Of a DNA stretch of 64,000 bases, positions 34,675 through 42,794 are shown piece after piece. Under the pieces are notes generated by a model. The model was not told the origin of the DNA. It did no database searches and was given only the letters and a program-made list of their open reading frames with translations. The number at the start of each line of letters is the position of its first letter. The stretch's first letter is position 1. The stretch covers positions 1 through 64,000 of the forward strand of contig JAAYOB010000017.1 in the NCBI GenBank assembly GCA_012520575.1, read 5' to 3'. The translations under genes were made by a program, and so were the position numbers. The stretch comes from Candidatus Stramentimicrobium fermentans (GTDB lineage Bacteria; Atribacterota; Phoenicimicrobiia; Phoenicimicrobiales; Stramentimicrobiaceae).

Positions 34675-35937
34675 ATGGATAAAATAAAAAAAGTAACGGC
34701 TAGAGAGATACTATCTTTAATGGCATTACCGACAATTGAGGTTGAAATTGAAACAGAAAGTGGAACCATTGGCAGGGCAGCTGTCGATATCGGAACCTCA
34801 ATAGGTAAGTATGAAGCTCTAACGCTATTTGATGGCGGAAAAAGGCTTTTTGGTCAAGGAAATCTTAAAGCGGTTCAAGCTGTCAATGAAAAAATTGCTC
34901 CTCAATTAATCGGATTGGAAATTACGGAACAAAAGACTATTGATAGTATAATGCTCGAATTGGATGGTACACCCAACAAAAATAATTTAGGTGGAAATTC
35001 ATTGCTAGGTGTGTCTATGGCAATAGCAAAAACGGCAGCCATGTCATTACGAGTACCTCTGCACAAGTACTTATGCCCTGATAATAAAGAGTATATGATC
35101 CCTGTTCCTATTTTTGTTATGATTCACGGTGGCGTTGGATTTGCTAATCAACTTGCATTGGAAGATTTTTGTATAATTCCCACAGGTTTTAATACTTTTA
35201 AAGAAGCTATAGAAAGTGGAATTGAAATATACTATAAACTTTATGATTTGTTGAAGGATAAACATTTGGTAGCCCCGGGGATTACTTTTGTGCCACAAAT
35301 GAGTAAAACACGGGAAGTTTTAGACTGTTTATTAAAGTCTATCAAACTATGTGGGTATCAGGAAAACTATACTTTAGGTTTAGACGCCGCAGCAACAGAA
35401 TGTTTTAATGCTAACCAGGGAACGTATAATATAGACCAAGAGGAAATGGATAAGTCGCAAACAGTAGATTTTTATAAGAAAATAATAAAGGAATATCCAA
35501 TTTTTTATTTAGAGGACCCTTTTGATGAAGAAGACATTGAAAGTTACCAAAAAATACAGCATAACGGTATTCAAATTGTTGGAGATGATTTAATTGCCTC
35601 TAATAAACAAAGATTAAAGATGTCTTCTGATTTAAAATTAATAAACAGTACTGTATTAAAGCCAAATCAAATTGGAACAATTACAGAATTATTGGAAATT
35701 GCTAAATATGCAAACCAGAATAATATTGACATTATTTCATCAATCAGAAGTAAAAGTACAAATGAACTTTTTTTGGCTGATTTTTCCATTGCAGTAAATG
35801 CTGTCCAAATTAAGGCAGGGTGTGTAGTTGGATACCCTGCAACGGGGATATACAATAGATTCCTTGAAATAGAAGATAAAAATAAATATAAATATCAAGG
35901 ACCATTTTTAAAAAATAAATATTCATTATTAACATAG
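34675..35937 (+). CDS. Divergent enolase-like protein (1), catalytic residues replaced
   Basis: 420 aa, full enolase length and fold. Retained: metal Asp in LGLDAAATE, Glu in YLEDPFDEED, Asp in IVGDDLI, base Lys in LKPNQIGTITE and Lys in VQIKAG. Changed: SRGNP is SLMALP, the mobile loop GASTG is GTSIG, the His-bearing GGEHADN is GGVGFAN, QEFM is EDFC (Glu to Asp), the acid Glu segment GDEGG is APGIT, and SHRSGE is SIRSKS. True 2-phosphoglycerate hydration would be compromised. A related reaction on a substituted 2-phospho-3-hydroxy acid is plausible, given the kinase upstream. Paralogue at 46503 shares the GTSxGKYEA loop. Confidence 0.8.
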   Translation: MDKIKKVTAREILSLMALPTIEVEIETESGTIGRAAVDIGTSIGKYEALTLFDGGKRLFGQGNLKAVQAVNEKIAPQLIGLEITEQKTIDSIMLELDGTPNKNNLGGNSLLGVSMAIAKTAAMSLRVPLHKYLCPDNKEYMIPVPIFVMIHGGVGFANQLALEDFCIIPTGFNTFKEAIESGIEIYYKLYDLLKDKHLVAPGITFVPQMSKTREVLDCLLKSIKLCGYQENYTLGLDAAATECFNANQGTYNIDQEEMDKSQTVDFYKKIIKEYPIFYLEDPFDEEDIESYQKIQHNGIQIVGDDLIASNKQRLKMSSDLKLINSTVLKPNQIGTITELLEIAKYANQNNIDIISSIRSKSTNELFLADFSIAVNAVQIKAGCVVGYPATGIYNRFLEIEDKNKYKYQGPFLKNKYSLLT

Positions 35938-35952
35938 ATAAAGGGGGACTGT

Positions 35953-36774
35953 ATGAGACTACTTGAGGGGAAAGTTGCCATCATAACTGGCGGGGGAAGT
36001 GGAATTGGTAAAGGTATTGCTGAGGTGTTTGCACGTGAAAATGCAAGCTTAGTTATTACAGGGATTGATTTCCTGGACACATCTGATAATCATTGCGAAA
36101 GCAAACAAATTGATGGCTATAAAAATGCTGTTAGCTTTGTTCAAGAATTAACAGAAATGGGTATTAAAGCCATAGCGCTAGAATCGAATGTTACTTTATG
36201 GAATGATGTTCAAAAAATGGTAGATGAAACTATGAATACTTTTGGGAAAATAGATATTTTAGTTAACAATGCCGGGATTGCTACTAGAAACAGACTAGAG
36301 GATTTAAGTGAACAGGAATGGGATAATTTAATGGAAGTTAATAGTAAGGGTGTTTTTCTATGTTGCAAAGCGGTTGTTCCAATTATGAAAAAAAATCGAA
36401 CTGGAAAAATAATAAACATAGCCTCTGTTTCTGGAAAAAGAGGTTATCCCGGACAAAGCCACTATTGCGCATCAAAGTTCGCAGTAGTCGGATTTACTAA
36501 TGCCATAGCAATGGAATTGGCGCCGGATAATATTAATGTGAATGCTATTTGTCCTGGCATTGTAGCAACAAGAATGTGGGAATATTCAAGAAAAAAGAAA
36601 GCATTGCCTGGTGAAGATGGAGAGGCTGCCTTTCAAAGAACCGTGAAAGAGGGAATCCCTCTAGGTGTACCGCAAACGCCTGCAGCTATTGGTGAAACTG
36701 CATTATTTTTGGCTTTATCAGAGCACATTACTGGCCAGGCTATAAATGTTGATGGGGGAATGGTTTTTCCATAA
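35953..36774 (+). CDS. Short-chain dehydrogenase/reductase (2)
   Basis: 273 aa, 15 nt after the enolase-like gene. TGGGSGIGKGIAEVF, ITGIDFLD (Asp favours NAD), NNAGIATRN, IASVSGKRGYPGQS with catalytic Ser, HYCASKFA with Tyr/Lys, GQAINVDGG. An insertion of about 20 residues (SDNHCESKQIDGYKN) after beta-2 is unusual for classical SDRs. Related to gluconate 5-dehydrogenase and 3-oxoacyl reductases. Presumably acts on an intermediate of the kinase/enolase-like pathway. Confidence 0.84.
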   Translation: MRLLEGKVAIITGGGSGIGKGIAEVFARENASLVITGIDFLDTSDNHCESKQIDGYKNAVSFVQELTEMGIKAIALESNVTLWNDVQKMVDETMNTFGKIDILVNNAGIATRNRLEDLSEQEWDNLMEVNSKGVFLCCKAVVPIMKKNRTGKIINIASVSGKRGYPGQSHYCASKFAVVGFTNAIAMELAPDNINVNAICPGIVATRMWEYSRKKKALPGEDGEAAFQRTVKEGIPLGVPQTPAAIGETALFLALSEHITGQAINVDGGMVFP

Positions 36775-36804
36775 AATAAAAAAATAAAAAGGACTTTAGG
36801 AAAT

Positions 36805-37860
36805 ATGTTGAAAATATTAACTATAAATCCCGGTTCAACTTCCACTAAAATAGCAATCTATGAAAATAAAAATTGCATTGAGAATCACTCTATTTTACAT
36901 AATCAAAAAGTACTTGATATGCCCCTATTCCCAGATCAACTAATTTATCGGCAAAAAGAAATTACGGAGTACCTACAAAAAAGATCACATGCAATCGAAA
37001 CAATTGATGCATTAGCTGTCAGAGGGGGACGATTAAAACCTTTGAGCTCCGGAGTGTACTCTGTTAATGAAGCAATGGTCAAAGATGCAGAAGCTGGTTT
37101 ACAAGGTTCACATCCCGCAAATTTAGCCGTAGTGATGGCATGGGACTTATTTAAAAAATATAAAATACCAGCTTATACTGTTGATCCAATTAGTGTTGAT
37201 GAATTAGAAGATTTTGTTAGAATAACAGGGATAAAAGGTATACAGAGGAACTGTCTTTCCCACGCCTTGAATATGAAAGCTGTTGCCAAAAAGGCTGCAT
37301 ACGATATAGGTAAGCCATATGAAGAATCTAATTTTATCATTGCTCATTTGGGTGGAGGAGGCTCCATTGGTGCCCATAAAAAAGGCAGGATGGTAGATGT
37401 CTATAACAGTGATAAAGAGGGTCCTTTTTCAGTTGAAAGAGCAGGAAACCTACCTTCGTTAGACCTTATTAGCTATCTTAATGAAGGAAAGCGATCTTTT
37501 GCACAATCTATAGATGAAATTACTCATAAATCAGGATTGTACAGCTATTTTGAGTCGCGTGATATGGCACATATTGAAGTCCAGTCTAAAAATGATAAAA
37601 AGTTAGCCATTATACTGCAGGCGTATATCTATAATATTTCTAAGTACGTTTGCAGTCTTCTACCCATACTTAATGGTGACTTAGATGCTGTGATTCTGAC
37701 AGGGGGAGTTTGTCACTCTAGCTTTATCCAAGAAATGTTGAATGAAAAACTCAGTTTTTTGGGGAAAATTATGTTTTATCCTGGTGAGTTTGAAAACGAA
37801 TCACTAGCTCACAATGTTTTTTTAGCCATAAAAGGAGATATTATAATAAATGAATATTAA
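36805..37860 (+). CDS. buk: Butyrate kinase family acid kinase
   Basis: 351 aa, the butyrate kinase length. ASKHA acetokinase fold: NPGSTSTKIAIYE, AVRGGRLKPLSSGVYSVN, YTVDPISVDELEDFVRITG, RNCLSHALNMKAVAKKAA, IAHLGGGGSIGAH, and ILTGGVCHS near the C-terminus. It converts an acyl phosphate and ADP to the acid and ATP. It overlaps ptb by 11 nt. Acyl-chain preference (butyryl, isobutyryl, propionyl) cannot be told, and the product of the upstream 2-oxoacid dehydrogenase would decide it. Confidence 0.9.
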   Translation: MLKILTINPGSTSTKIAIYENKNCIENHSILHNQKVLDMPLFPDQLIYRQKEITEYLQKRSHAIETIDALAVRGGRLKPLSSGVYSVNEAMVKDAEAGLQGSHPANLAVVMAWDLFKKYKIPAYTVDPISVDELEDFVRITGIKGIQRNCLSHALNMKAVAKKAAYDIGKPYEESNFIIAHLGGGGSIGAHKKGRMVDVYNSDKEGPFSVERAGNLPSLDLISYLNEGKRSFAQSIDEITHKSGLYSYFESRDMAHIEVQSKNDKKLAIILQAYIYNISKYVCSLLPILNGDLDAVILTGGVCHSSFIQEMLNEKLSFLGKIMFYPGEFENESLAHNVFLAIKGDIIINEY

Positions 37861-38728
37861 CACCATCTCTTTTGATTTTATTAAAAAACAAGCAGAAAAA
37901 AAACAATCAAATATTAGAATTATTCTTGTTTGTCCAGATGATTCATTACTAAATGCTGCAGAGCTTGCAAAGAAAAATAACATAGCCCAATTTATTGTTA
38001 TTGACACTAAAAAAAACAAACTGAGAGATACAATAATTGCTGAAAACTATGAAGAAGTAATGCGAAAAGTAGCTAGTCTTATTCTAAAAGGGGAAGCAGA
38101 CACCATGGCTAAGGGCTTAATTAATACATCAATATTTCTGAAGGAAATAATTCATTCAAAAATTAGCAACCAACTTTTAACTCATACCTCTATTGTTGAA
38201 CTTAAAGATTCAAAAAAAATTTTCATTATTTCTGACGGCACCGTTATTCCTAATCCAACGCTGGAGCAAAAAGTTACAATTATAGAAAATTCAATTAAAT
38301 GTGCCAATATCATGGGGATAGAAACCCCAAAGATTGCTCTCTTAAGTGCAAATGAATTAATTTTAAGAGGAATAGAATCAGGTTATGACTGTGCTATATT
38401 GAGCAAGATGGCTGAGAGGGGACAGATAAATAAAAAGAAAATTGTTTTAGATGGACCAATGTCTTTAGATACTGCAGTATCAGAGGAGGCAGCAAACAAT
38501 AAGAAACTTTCGTTTGCATTTAAACCACCTGCCGATATTCTAATAACCCCTAATTTGGAAAACGGAGCTTTTTTGATCAAGGCAGCTGTCTATATGGGAG
38601 GGGCTAAAGTAGCTGGGTTGCTGTGGGGAGCAAGCTATCCAATAATATTAACTTCGAGAGCAGATTCTGAGGAAGCTAAATATATATCTATTTGTTTATG
38701 TAGTTTAGCAAAAAGTAAAATTCAATGA
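37850..38728 (+). CDS. ptb: Phosphate butyryltransferase family
   Basis: 292 aa; ATG lies inside the end of buk, so the two are coupled. PTA/PTB fold: IILVCPDDSLLNAAELAKKNNI, GEADTMAKGLINTSIFLKEI, THTSIVEL, ISDGTVIPNPTLEQKVTIIENS, KIALLSANE, VLDGPMSLDTAVS and the C-terminal ILTSRADSEEAKYISICL. It makes acyl phosphate from acyl-CoA and phosphate. With buk it conserves the thioester energy of the dehydrogenase complex as ATP. Confidence 0.9.
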   Translation: MNINTISFDFIKKQAEKKQSNIRIILVCPDDSLLNAAELAKKNNIAQFIVIDTKKNKLRDTIIAENYEEVMRKVASLILKGEADTMAKGLINTSIFLKEIIHSKISNQLLTHTSIVELKDSKKIFIISDGTVIPNPTLEQKVTIIENSIKCANIMGIETPKIALLSANELILRGIESGYDCAILSKMAERGQINKKKIVLDGPMSLDTAVSEEAANNKKLSFAFKPPADILITPNLENGAFLIKAAVYMGGAKVAGLLWGASYPIILTSRADSEEAKYISICLCSLAKSKIQ

Positions 38729-38737
38729 TTAATAGAA

Positions 38738-38789
38738 TTCTTAAGTTAATATTAAGAAAATTGACAATATTGATATAAAATGATAGATT
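38738..38789 (+). promoter_or_regulatory. Promoter and inverted repeat before the DeoR gene
   Basis: TTGACA (38761-38766), 17-nt spacer, TAGATT (38784-38789). The spacer holds TGATATAAAATGATA (38771-38785), identical to 29205-29219. Directly upstream, TTCTTAA (38738-38744) and TTAAGAA (38752-38758) form an inverted repeat with a 7-nt centre. Autoregulation and control of the 29.2-kb operon by the DeoR protein is the simplest reading. Confidence 0.5.
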
Positions 38790-38842
38790 ATATTGTAATA
38801 TATTAAAAGATAACAATTTTATAGATATAATTGGAGTTAAAA

Positions 38843-39607
38843 TTGATTCCTTTTGAAAGAAGAGAAAAGATATTAGCATTATTAAAAAAAGAAAAATTTT
38901 GTAAAATTAGTTATCTTAGTAAACGCCTGAATGCATCTTACATGACAGTGCATAGAATGTTAAATGAGCTAGAGAGAGAAGGGCTTGTTAAGAAAGTGCA
39001 TGGAGGGGTTAGGCTAAATGAATCTACTTCTGCAAAAATAATGTTTGAGTTACGCATGAATGTTAACTTGCCCCAAAAAAGAGAGATTGCAAAGAAAGCA
39101 ATAGATTTTATAGAAGAAGATGATATTATTTTTTTAGATTCTTCTACCACTTGTTATGTATTAGCAAAAGAATTGTCTGCTCGTGACATAAATAATATAA
39201 CGCTTGTTACAACTTCCCCATTTATTATACATGAGCTTTCTGATTGTATAAATATGAATATAATTTCTACTGGAGGACAATTGGATACTAGAACTAAAGG
39301 CTTTGTAGGGCCATTGGCTATTAATACGCTGGACCAGGTACACATAAGCACAGCCTTTATTTCATCCGGAGCAATTAGTGTTGAACAAGGAATTAAAAGT
39401 TCATTCCCGTTTATAGTTGAGATAAGGAAAAGAGTAATTGAAAAAGCTAACAAGGTTATTTTTATTGGTGACAACTCAAAGTTTCATAATAACAGTCTGC
39501 TAACAATAGCACCGTTAAGTAAGATTGACTTAATAATAACAGATTCACAATTAGATCAAAAAATACTTAATTATTTTTTGGAAAAGGGTATTAAAATAAT
39601 TAATTAG
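38843..39607 (+). CDS. DeoR-family transcriptional regulator
   Basis: About 254 aa from the TTG at 38843, 6 nt after TTGGAG; the upstream TTG at 38831 is that ribosome site. N-terminal helix-turn-helix (ERREKILALLKKEKF, KISYLSKRLNASYMTVHRMLNELEREGLVKKVHGGV) and the DeoR sugar-phosphate sensor domain (EEDDIIFLDSSTTCYVLAKEL, ISTGGQLDTRTKGFVGPLA, VIFIGDNSKF). Such regulators sense phosphorylated intermediates, fitting the phosphorylating kinase in the operon before it and the transporters after it. Confidence 0.87.
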   Translation: MIPFERREKILALLKKEKFCKISYLSKRLNASYMTVHRMLNELEREGLVKKVHGGVRLNESTSAKIMFELRMNVNLPQKREIAKKAIDFIEEDDIIFLDSSTTCYVLAKELSARDINNITLVTTSPFIIHELSDCINMNIISTGGQLDTRTKGFVGPLAINTLDQVHISTAFISSGAISVEQGIKSSFPFIVEIRKRVIEKANKVIFIGDNSKFHNNSLLTIAPLSKIDLIITDSQLDQKILNYFLEKGIKIIN

Positions 39608-39650
39608 AATAAATGAAGAGCATAATCGAGCAAGAAAATAGTAAATATGC

Positions 39651-39745
39651 AAGGAGGTGAAGTGTTTTTATATCTTCTACCTGACTGTGCCGGTAGTTAT
39701 AGTAAAAAATTAGATTTAATAAAAGGAGAAAAAAGACATGAATAA
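39651..39745 (+). CDS. Possible 27-codon leader ORF with strong ribosome site, overlapping dctP
   Basis: AAGGAGGTGA at 39651-39660 directly precedes GTG 39662, which opens a 27-residue frame (MFLYLLPDCAGSYSKK...). Its TAA (39743-39745) overlaps the dctP ATG (39738). The geometry suits translational coupling, though the gap from ribosome site to GTG is short (1-2 nt). Alternatively the site is a stand-by/stabilising element, as at 1511 and 15205. dctP has its own AAAGGAGA. Confidence 0.3.
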
Positions 39746-40733
39746 AAAATTTAGATTAGTAATGTTAGGATTAGTACTTGCAATTTTCGCATTAACGATG
39801 TCAGCATTTGGAGCTCCGAAAGTAATGAAAATTGGTCATGAAATGAACCCCGAACACCCCGAACATCAAGCATTACTAAAATTCGAAGAATTGTTTGAAG
39901 AAAGAACTAATGGAGAATTTGATGTACAGATATTCCCATCTAATCAATTGGGAAGTTTTTTTGTACAGATTCAAAATATGAAGCAGAATATTCAGCAAGG
40001 ACACTTAAATGGTTTAGGCTGGCCGGGACATTTTGTTCCAGAATTTTTCTTATTTAATACCGCCTTTGCCTTCAAAAATTTTGATGAATATGCGAAAGCA
40101 ATCAATTCCCCGGTAGGTCTGGAAATTAGACAGAAATTGATTGATGAGCATGGGATAAGATTAGTGTCTGTGTCTGAATGGAGAAGAGGTGTTAGAAACC
40201 TTTTATGCAAGCATCCGATAAATTCAGTTGATGAGGTGGTAGGTTTAAAGATAAGAGTTCCTGAAACTCCTTCTTATATTGAATCTTGGAAAGCATTAGG
40301 TGCATCCCCAACCCCAGTTGCTTTTGGAGAAGTGTATCTTGCCCTACAACAGGGTGTTGTTGATGCAATGGAATGCCCTTTAGATCTGATATATTCTCAG
40401 AAATTCTATGAACCTGCTAAATACATTTCTCTTACCGGGCACCTACCTGAATTAGTTGCCTTAGGTGTAACGGAAAAATTTTATCAAAGTTTAACTGATG
40501 AACAAAAGGTAATTCTCGAAGAATGTGTTACAGAAGCCGGCATCTACAATCGTGAAATAGTAGCAAACAGCGAAGCAGATATAAAAGCAAAGATGGCAGA
40601 AGCTGGTGTTAAATATATCGAAGTTGATCAGAATGCTTTTTGGGAAAAAGGTAAGAATGCAGCATACAATTTAGAAGAGCTGGAAATTTGGCCAAAAGGT
40701 TTCTACGATAGAATTGCCGAATCAATAAAATAA
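39738..40733 (+). CDS. dctP: TRAP transporter periplasmic solute-binding protein, DctP type
   Basis: 331 aa. Signal peptide 1-25 (LVLAIFALTMSAFG), no lipobox. DctP landmarks: KIGHEMNPEHPEHQALLKFEE, IQIFPSNQLG-like VQIFPSNQLG, the carboxylate-binding Arg in GLKIRVPETPSYIESWKALGA, PTPVAFGEVYLALQQGVVDAME and the long C-terminal helix TDEQKVILEECV. Binds an organic or sugar acid in the periplasm and hands it to DctQM with sodium or proton coupling. Preceded by the DeoR gene and followed by a 13-bp hairpin. Confidence 0.9.
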   Translation: MNKKFRLVMLGLVLAIFALTMSAFGAPKVMKIGHEMNPEHPEHQALLKFEELFEERTNGEFDVQIFPSNQLGSFFVQIQNMKQNIQQGHLNGLGWPGHFVPEFFLFNTAFAFKNFDEYAKAINSPVGLEIRQKLIDEHGIRLVSVSEWRRGVRNLLCKHPINSVDEVVGLKIRVPETPSYIESWKALGASPTPVAFGEVYLALQQGVVDAMECPLDLIYSQKFYEPAKYISLTGHLPELVALGVTEKFYQSLTDEQKVILEECVTEAGIYNREIVANSEADIKAKMAEAGVKYIEVDQNAFWEKGKNAAYNLEELEIWPKGFYDRIAESIK

Positions 40734-40779
40734 TTAAATTACTTTATGACTGAAACACCTAAAACAATGCAATAAAAAC

Positions 40780-40814
40780 AAAGCAGGCAGTTTTTGCAAC
40801 TAACTGCCTGCTTT
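40780..40814 (+). terminator. 13-bp perfect hairpin between dctP and dctQ
   Basis: AAAGCAGGCAGTT (40780-40792) pairs perfectly with AACTGCCTGCTTT (40802-40814) around a 9-nt loop. Only three T residues follow, so attenuation or mRNA protection is likelier than full termination. An in-frame upstream start of dctQ at 40794 falls inside the loop and is rejected. Confidence 0.65.
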
Positions 40815-40913
40815 AAAAATACAATATACCTAAGTCAGTCAAATGTAATAATTGCTGGTATTGGACTAATACAATTATTTGGTTATAACATAATCATAAT
40901 GGGGGTGATGTTT

Positions 40914-41399
40914 GTGGAATTACTAAGACATAAATTAAATAGAACAGTTGTAATAATTGCTCAAATAATTCTTGTAGTTATGGTATTCACAGTGTTTTCC
41001 CAAGTAATAATGCGCTATATTTTTCAGAAACCGTTAATGTGGAGTGAAGAATTATCTAGATATCTGTATGCATACTTATGTTTTTTTGGAATCTCAATAT
41101 CAACATATGAAAAAACACACTTAGATGTTACCTTTTTAGTTAAAAAATTTCCTAAAACTATACAGCATTATTTAAAGATATTTTCAATGTTGCTAATGTT
41201 ATTGATTTTTATTATCGTATCTCGAAATGCTTTATTACTTCCAAAAGTAGGAGGCACTATTAGAGCATATAGTCTTGGGATACCATTTTGGGTGTTAAGT
41301 ATATCAATGGTTCCAGGGTTTATTATATCTTCAATATATATTATTACTTATCTATATGAAAGCATCATTAATCGGGGTCAGAAAGGGTTAGAAATATGA
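40914..41399 (+). CDS. dctQ: TRAP transporter small permease subunit
   Basis: About 161 aa from the GTG at 40914, preceded by GGGGGTGA; an ATG at 40908 abuts that site. Four hydrophobic helices, with the family motif QVIMRYIFQKPLMWSEELSRYLYAY reduced here to its key residues RYIF, W-SEELSRY, and GISISTYEKTHL in the second loop. Normal DctQ length. Its TGA overlaps the dctM ATG by four bases. Confidence 0.85.
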   Translation: MELLRHKLNRTVVIIAQIILVVMVFTVFSQVIMRYIFQKPLMWSEELSRYLYAYLCFFGISISTYEKTHLDVTFLVKKFPKTIQHYLKIFSMLLMLLIFIIVSRNALLLPKVGGTIRAYSLGIPFWVLSISMVPGFIISSIYIITYLYESIINRGQKGLEI

Positions 41400-42673
41400 G
41401 TGGAACAGTTCTTATAATATGTTTTCTTTTATTGATGTTAGTAGGTGTGCCTATTGGGTTTAGTATGGGGGCTACTTGTTTACTTTTTTTTGCTTTTAGT
41501 GATATTCCTTTTACAGCGATACCGCAAATTATGGTAAGTCTCTTTGAAAATTTTCCTTTTTTAGCGATTCCGTTTTTCGCTTTGGCGGGTCAACTAATGA
41601 ATACAGGGGGGGTCACTGACAGAATATTTGGCTTTGCTAAGACTCTGGTAGGTCATATACCCGGTGGTTTGGGCCATGCTAATGTTGTAGCAAGTATGAT
41701 TTTTGCGGGGATGAGTGGTTCTGCCGTTGCAGACAGTGCAGGGTTAGGAGTCATAGAAATAAAAGCTATGGTTGAAGATGGATATGATAGAGACTTCTCA
41801 GCCGCTGTTACTGCCTCTTCTTCAACCATTGGCCCCATTATACCTCCCAGCATTCCTTTTATTCTTTATGGGGCTATGGCGAATGTTTCAGTTGGTGCAC
41901 TTTTTATTGCTGGTGCAATACCAGGAATATTAATGGGATTAGGCTTAATGGTAGGTGTATACTTAATTGCTATAAAGAAAAATTATAAAGTATATAAAAA
42001 GGCCACGCTGAAAGAGTTATGGAATGATTTTAAAGACGCTTTTTTATCACTACTAACTCCGGTTATTATTATGGGCGGCATAATATTGGGTATAGCAACC
42101 CCGACAGAAGCTGCGGTTATTGCCGTGGTATACGCCTTTATACTACAGACCTTTATATACAATCAATTTACTTTTAAAGGTTTGCTTGAAAGTTTGGAAA
42201 ATGTGGCTAAAAGTATAGGCATGATTGCTTTTCTAAGTTGTACTGCATACTTATTCGGGTGGGTTCTCAGTTATGAGATGATACCGCAGCAATTTACTAA
42301 TCTGATTTTATCCGTAACTTCTAATAAATATATAGTGTTATTAATCATTAATTTATTGTTACTTTTAGTTGGATGTTTTATGGATACTACCGCAGCCATT
42401 GTTGTTTTAGTACCAGTTCTCTTACCAGTAATAGATCTTTTTGGAATAAACAGGGTCCATTTTGGTGTATTGTTGACTATAAATTTAATGATTGGTCTTC
42501 TTACTCCTCCCGTTGGTATGTGTGCATATTTAGTTGCAGACATAGCGAAAGTATCTTTTGAACAAGTAGTAAAAGCTTGCGTGCCTTTCATAATCATATT
42601 AATAGTAGTATTAATGTTAGTTACCTATTTCCCCCAAATTACTCTATTTCTACCGAATTTATTACTAAAATAA
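41396..42673 (+). CDS. dctM: TRAP transporter large permease subunit
   Basis: 425 aa, about twelve hydrophobic helices. DctM landmarks: LLMLVGVPIGFSMG, FPFLAIPFFALAGQLMNTGG, GHIPGGLGHANVVASMIFAGMSGSA (key residues GGL, AGMSGSA), SSSTIGPIIPPSIPFILYG, IATPTEAAVIAVVYA and the C-terminal LTPPVGMCAYLVADIA. It is the ion-coupled translocator and works with DctP and DctQ. Full length and intact. Confidence 0.92.
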   Translation: MSGTVLIICFLLLMLVGVPIGFSMGATCLLFFAFSDIPFTAIPQIMVSLFENFPFLAIPFFALAGQLMNTGGVTDRIFGFAKTLVGHIPGGLGHANVVASMIFAGMSGSAVADSAGLGVIEIKAMVEDGYDRDFSAAVTASSSTIGPIIPPSIPFILYGAMANVSVGALFIAGAIPGILMGLGLMVGVYLIAIKKNYKVYKKATLKELWNDFKDAFLSLLTPVIIMGGIILGIATPTEAAVIAVVYAFILQTFIYNQFTFKGLLESLENVAKSIGMIAFLSCTAYLFGWVLSYEMIPQQFTNLILSVTSNKYIVLLIINLLLLLVGCFMDTTAAIVVLVPVLLPVIDLFGINRVHFGVLLTINLMIGLLTPPVGMCAYLVADIAKVSFEQVVKACVPFIIILIVVLMLVTYFPQITLFLPNLLLK

Positions 42674-42794
42674 AAGCAACTCAGAAAACTTTGAACGAAA
42701 AGATATTGAAGGTAGTGGTAGGTCAGCATGTGATGCAAAGTGGTAGGATTAATAAATATTTAATTACATTCTATTCGAAATAAGGAGTCGTATT

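Noticed and set aside
40794-40913. Longer dctQ start (adds 40 residues)
   Set aside because: The start lies in the loop of a perfect 13-bp hairpin, and the added residues are unlike any DctQ N-terminus; GGGGGTGA supports the start at 40914.
42577-42783. 68-aa ORF across the dctM 3' end
   Set aside because: Most of it overlaps dctM in another frame; the rest is low-complexity A+T-rich sequence before tctC.
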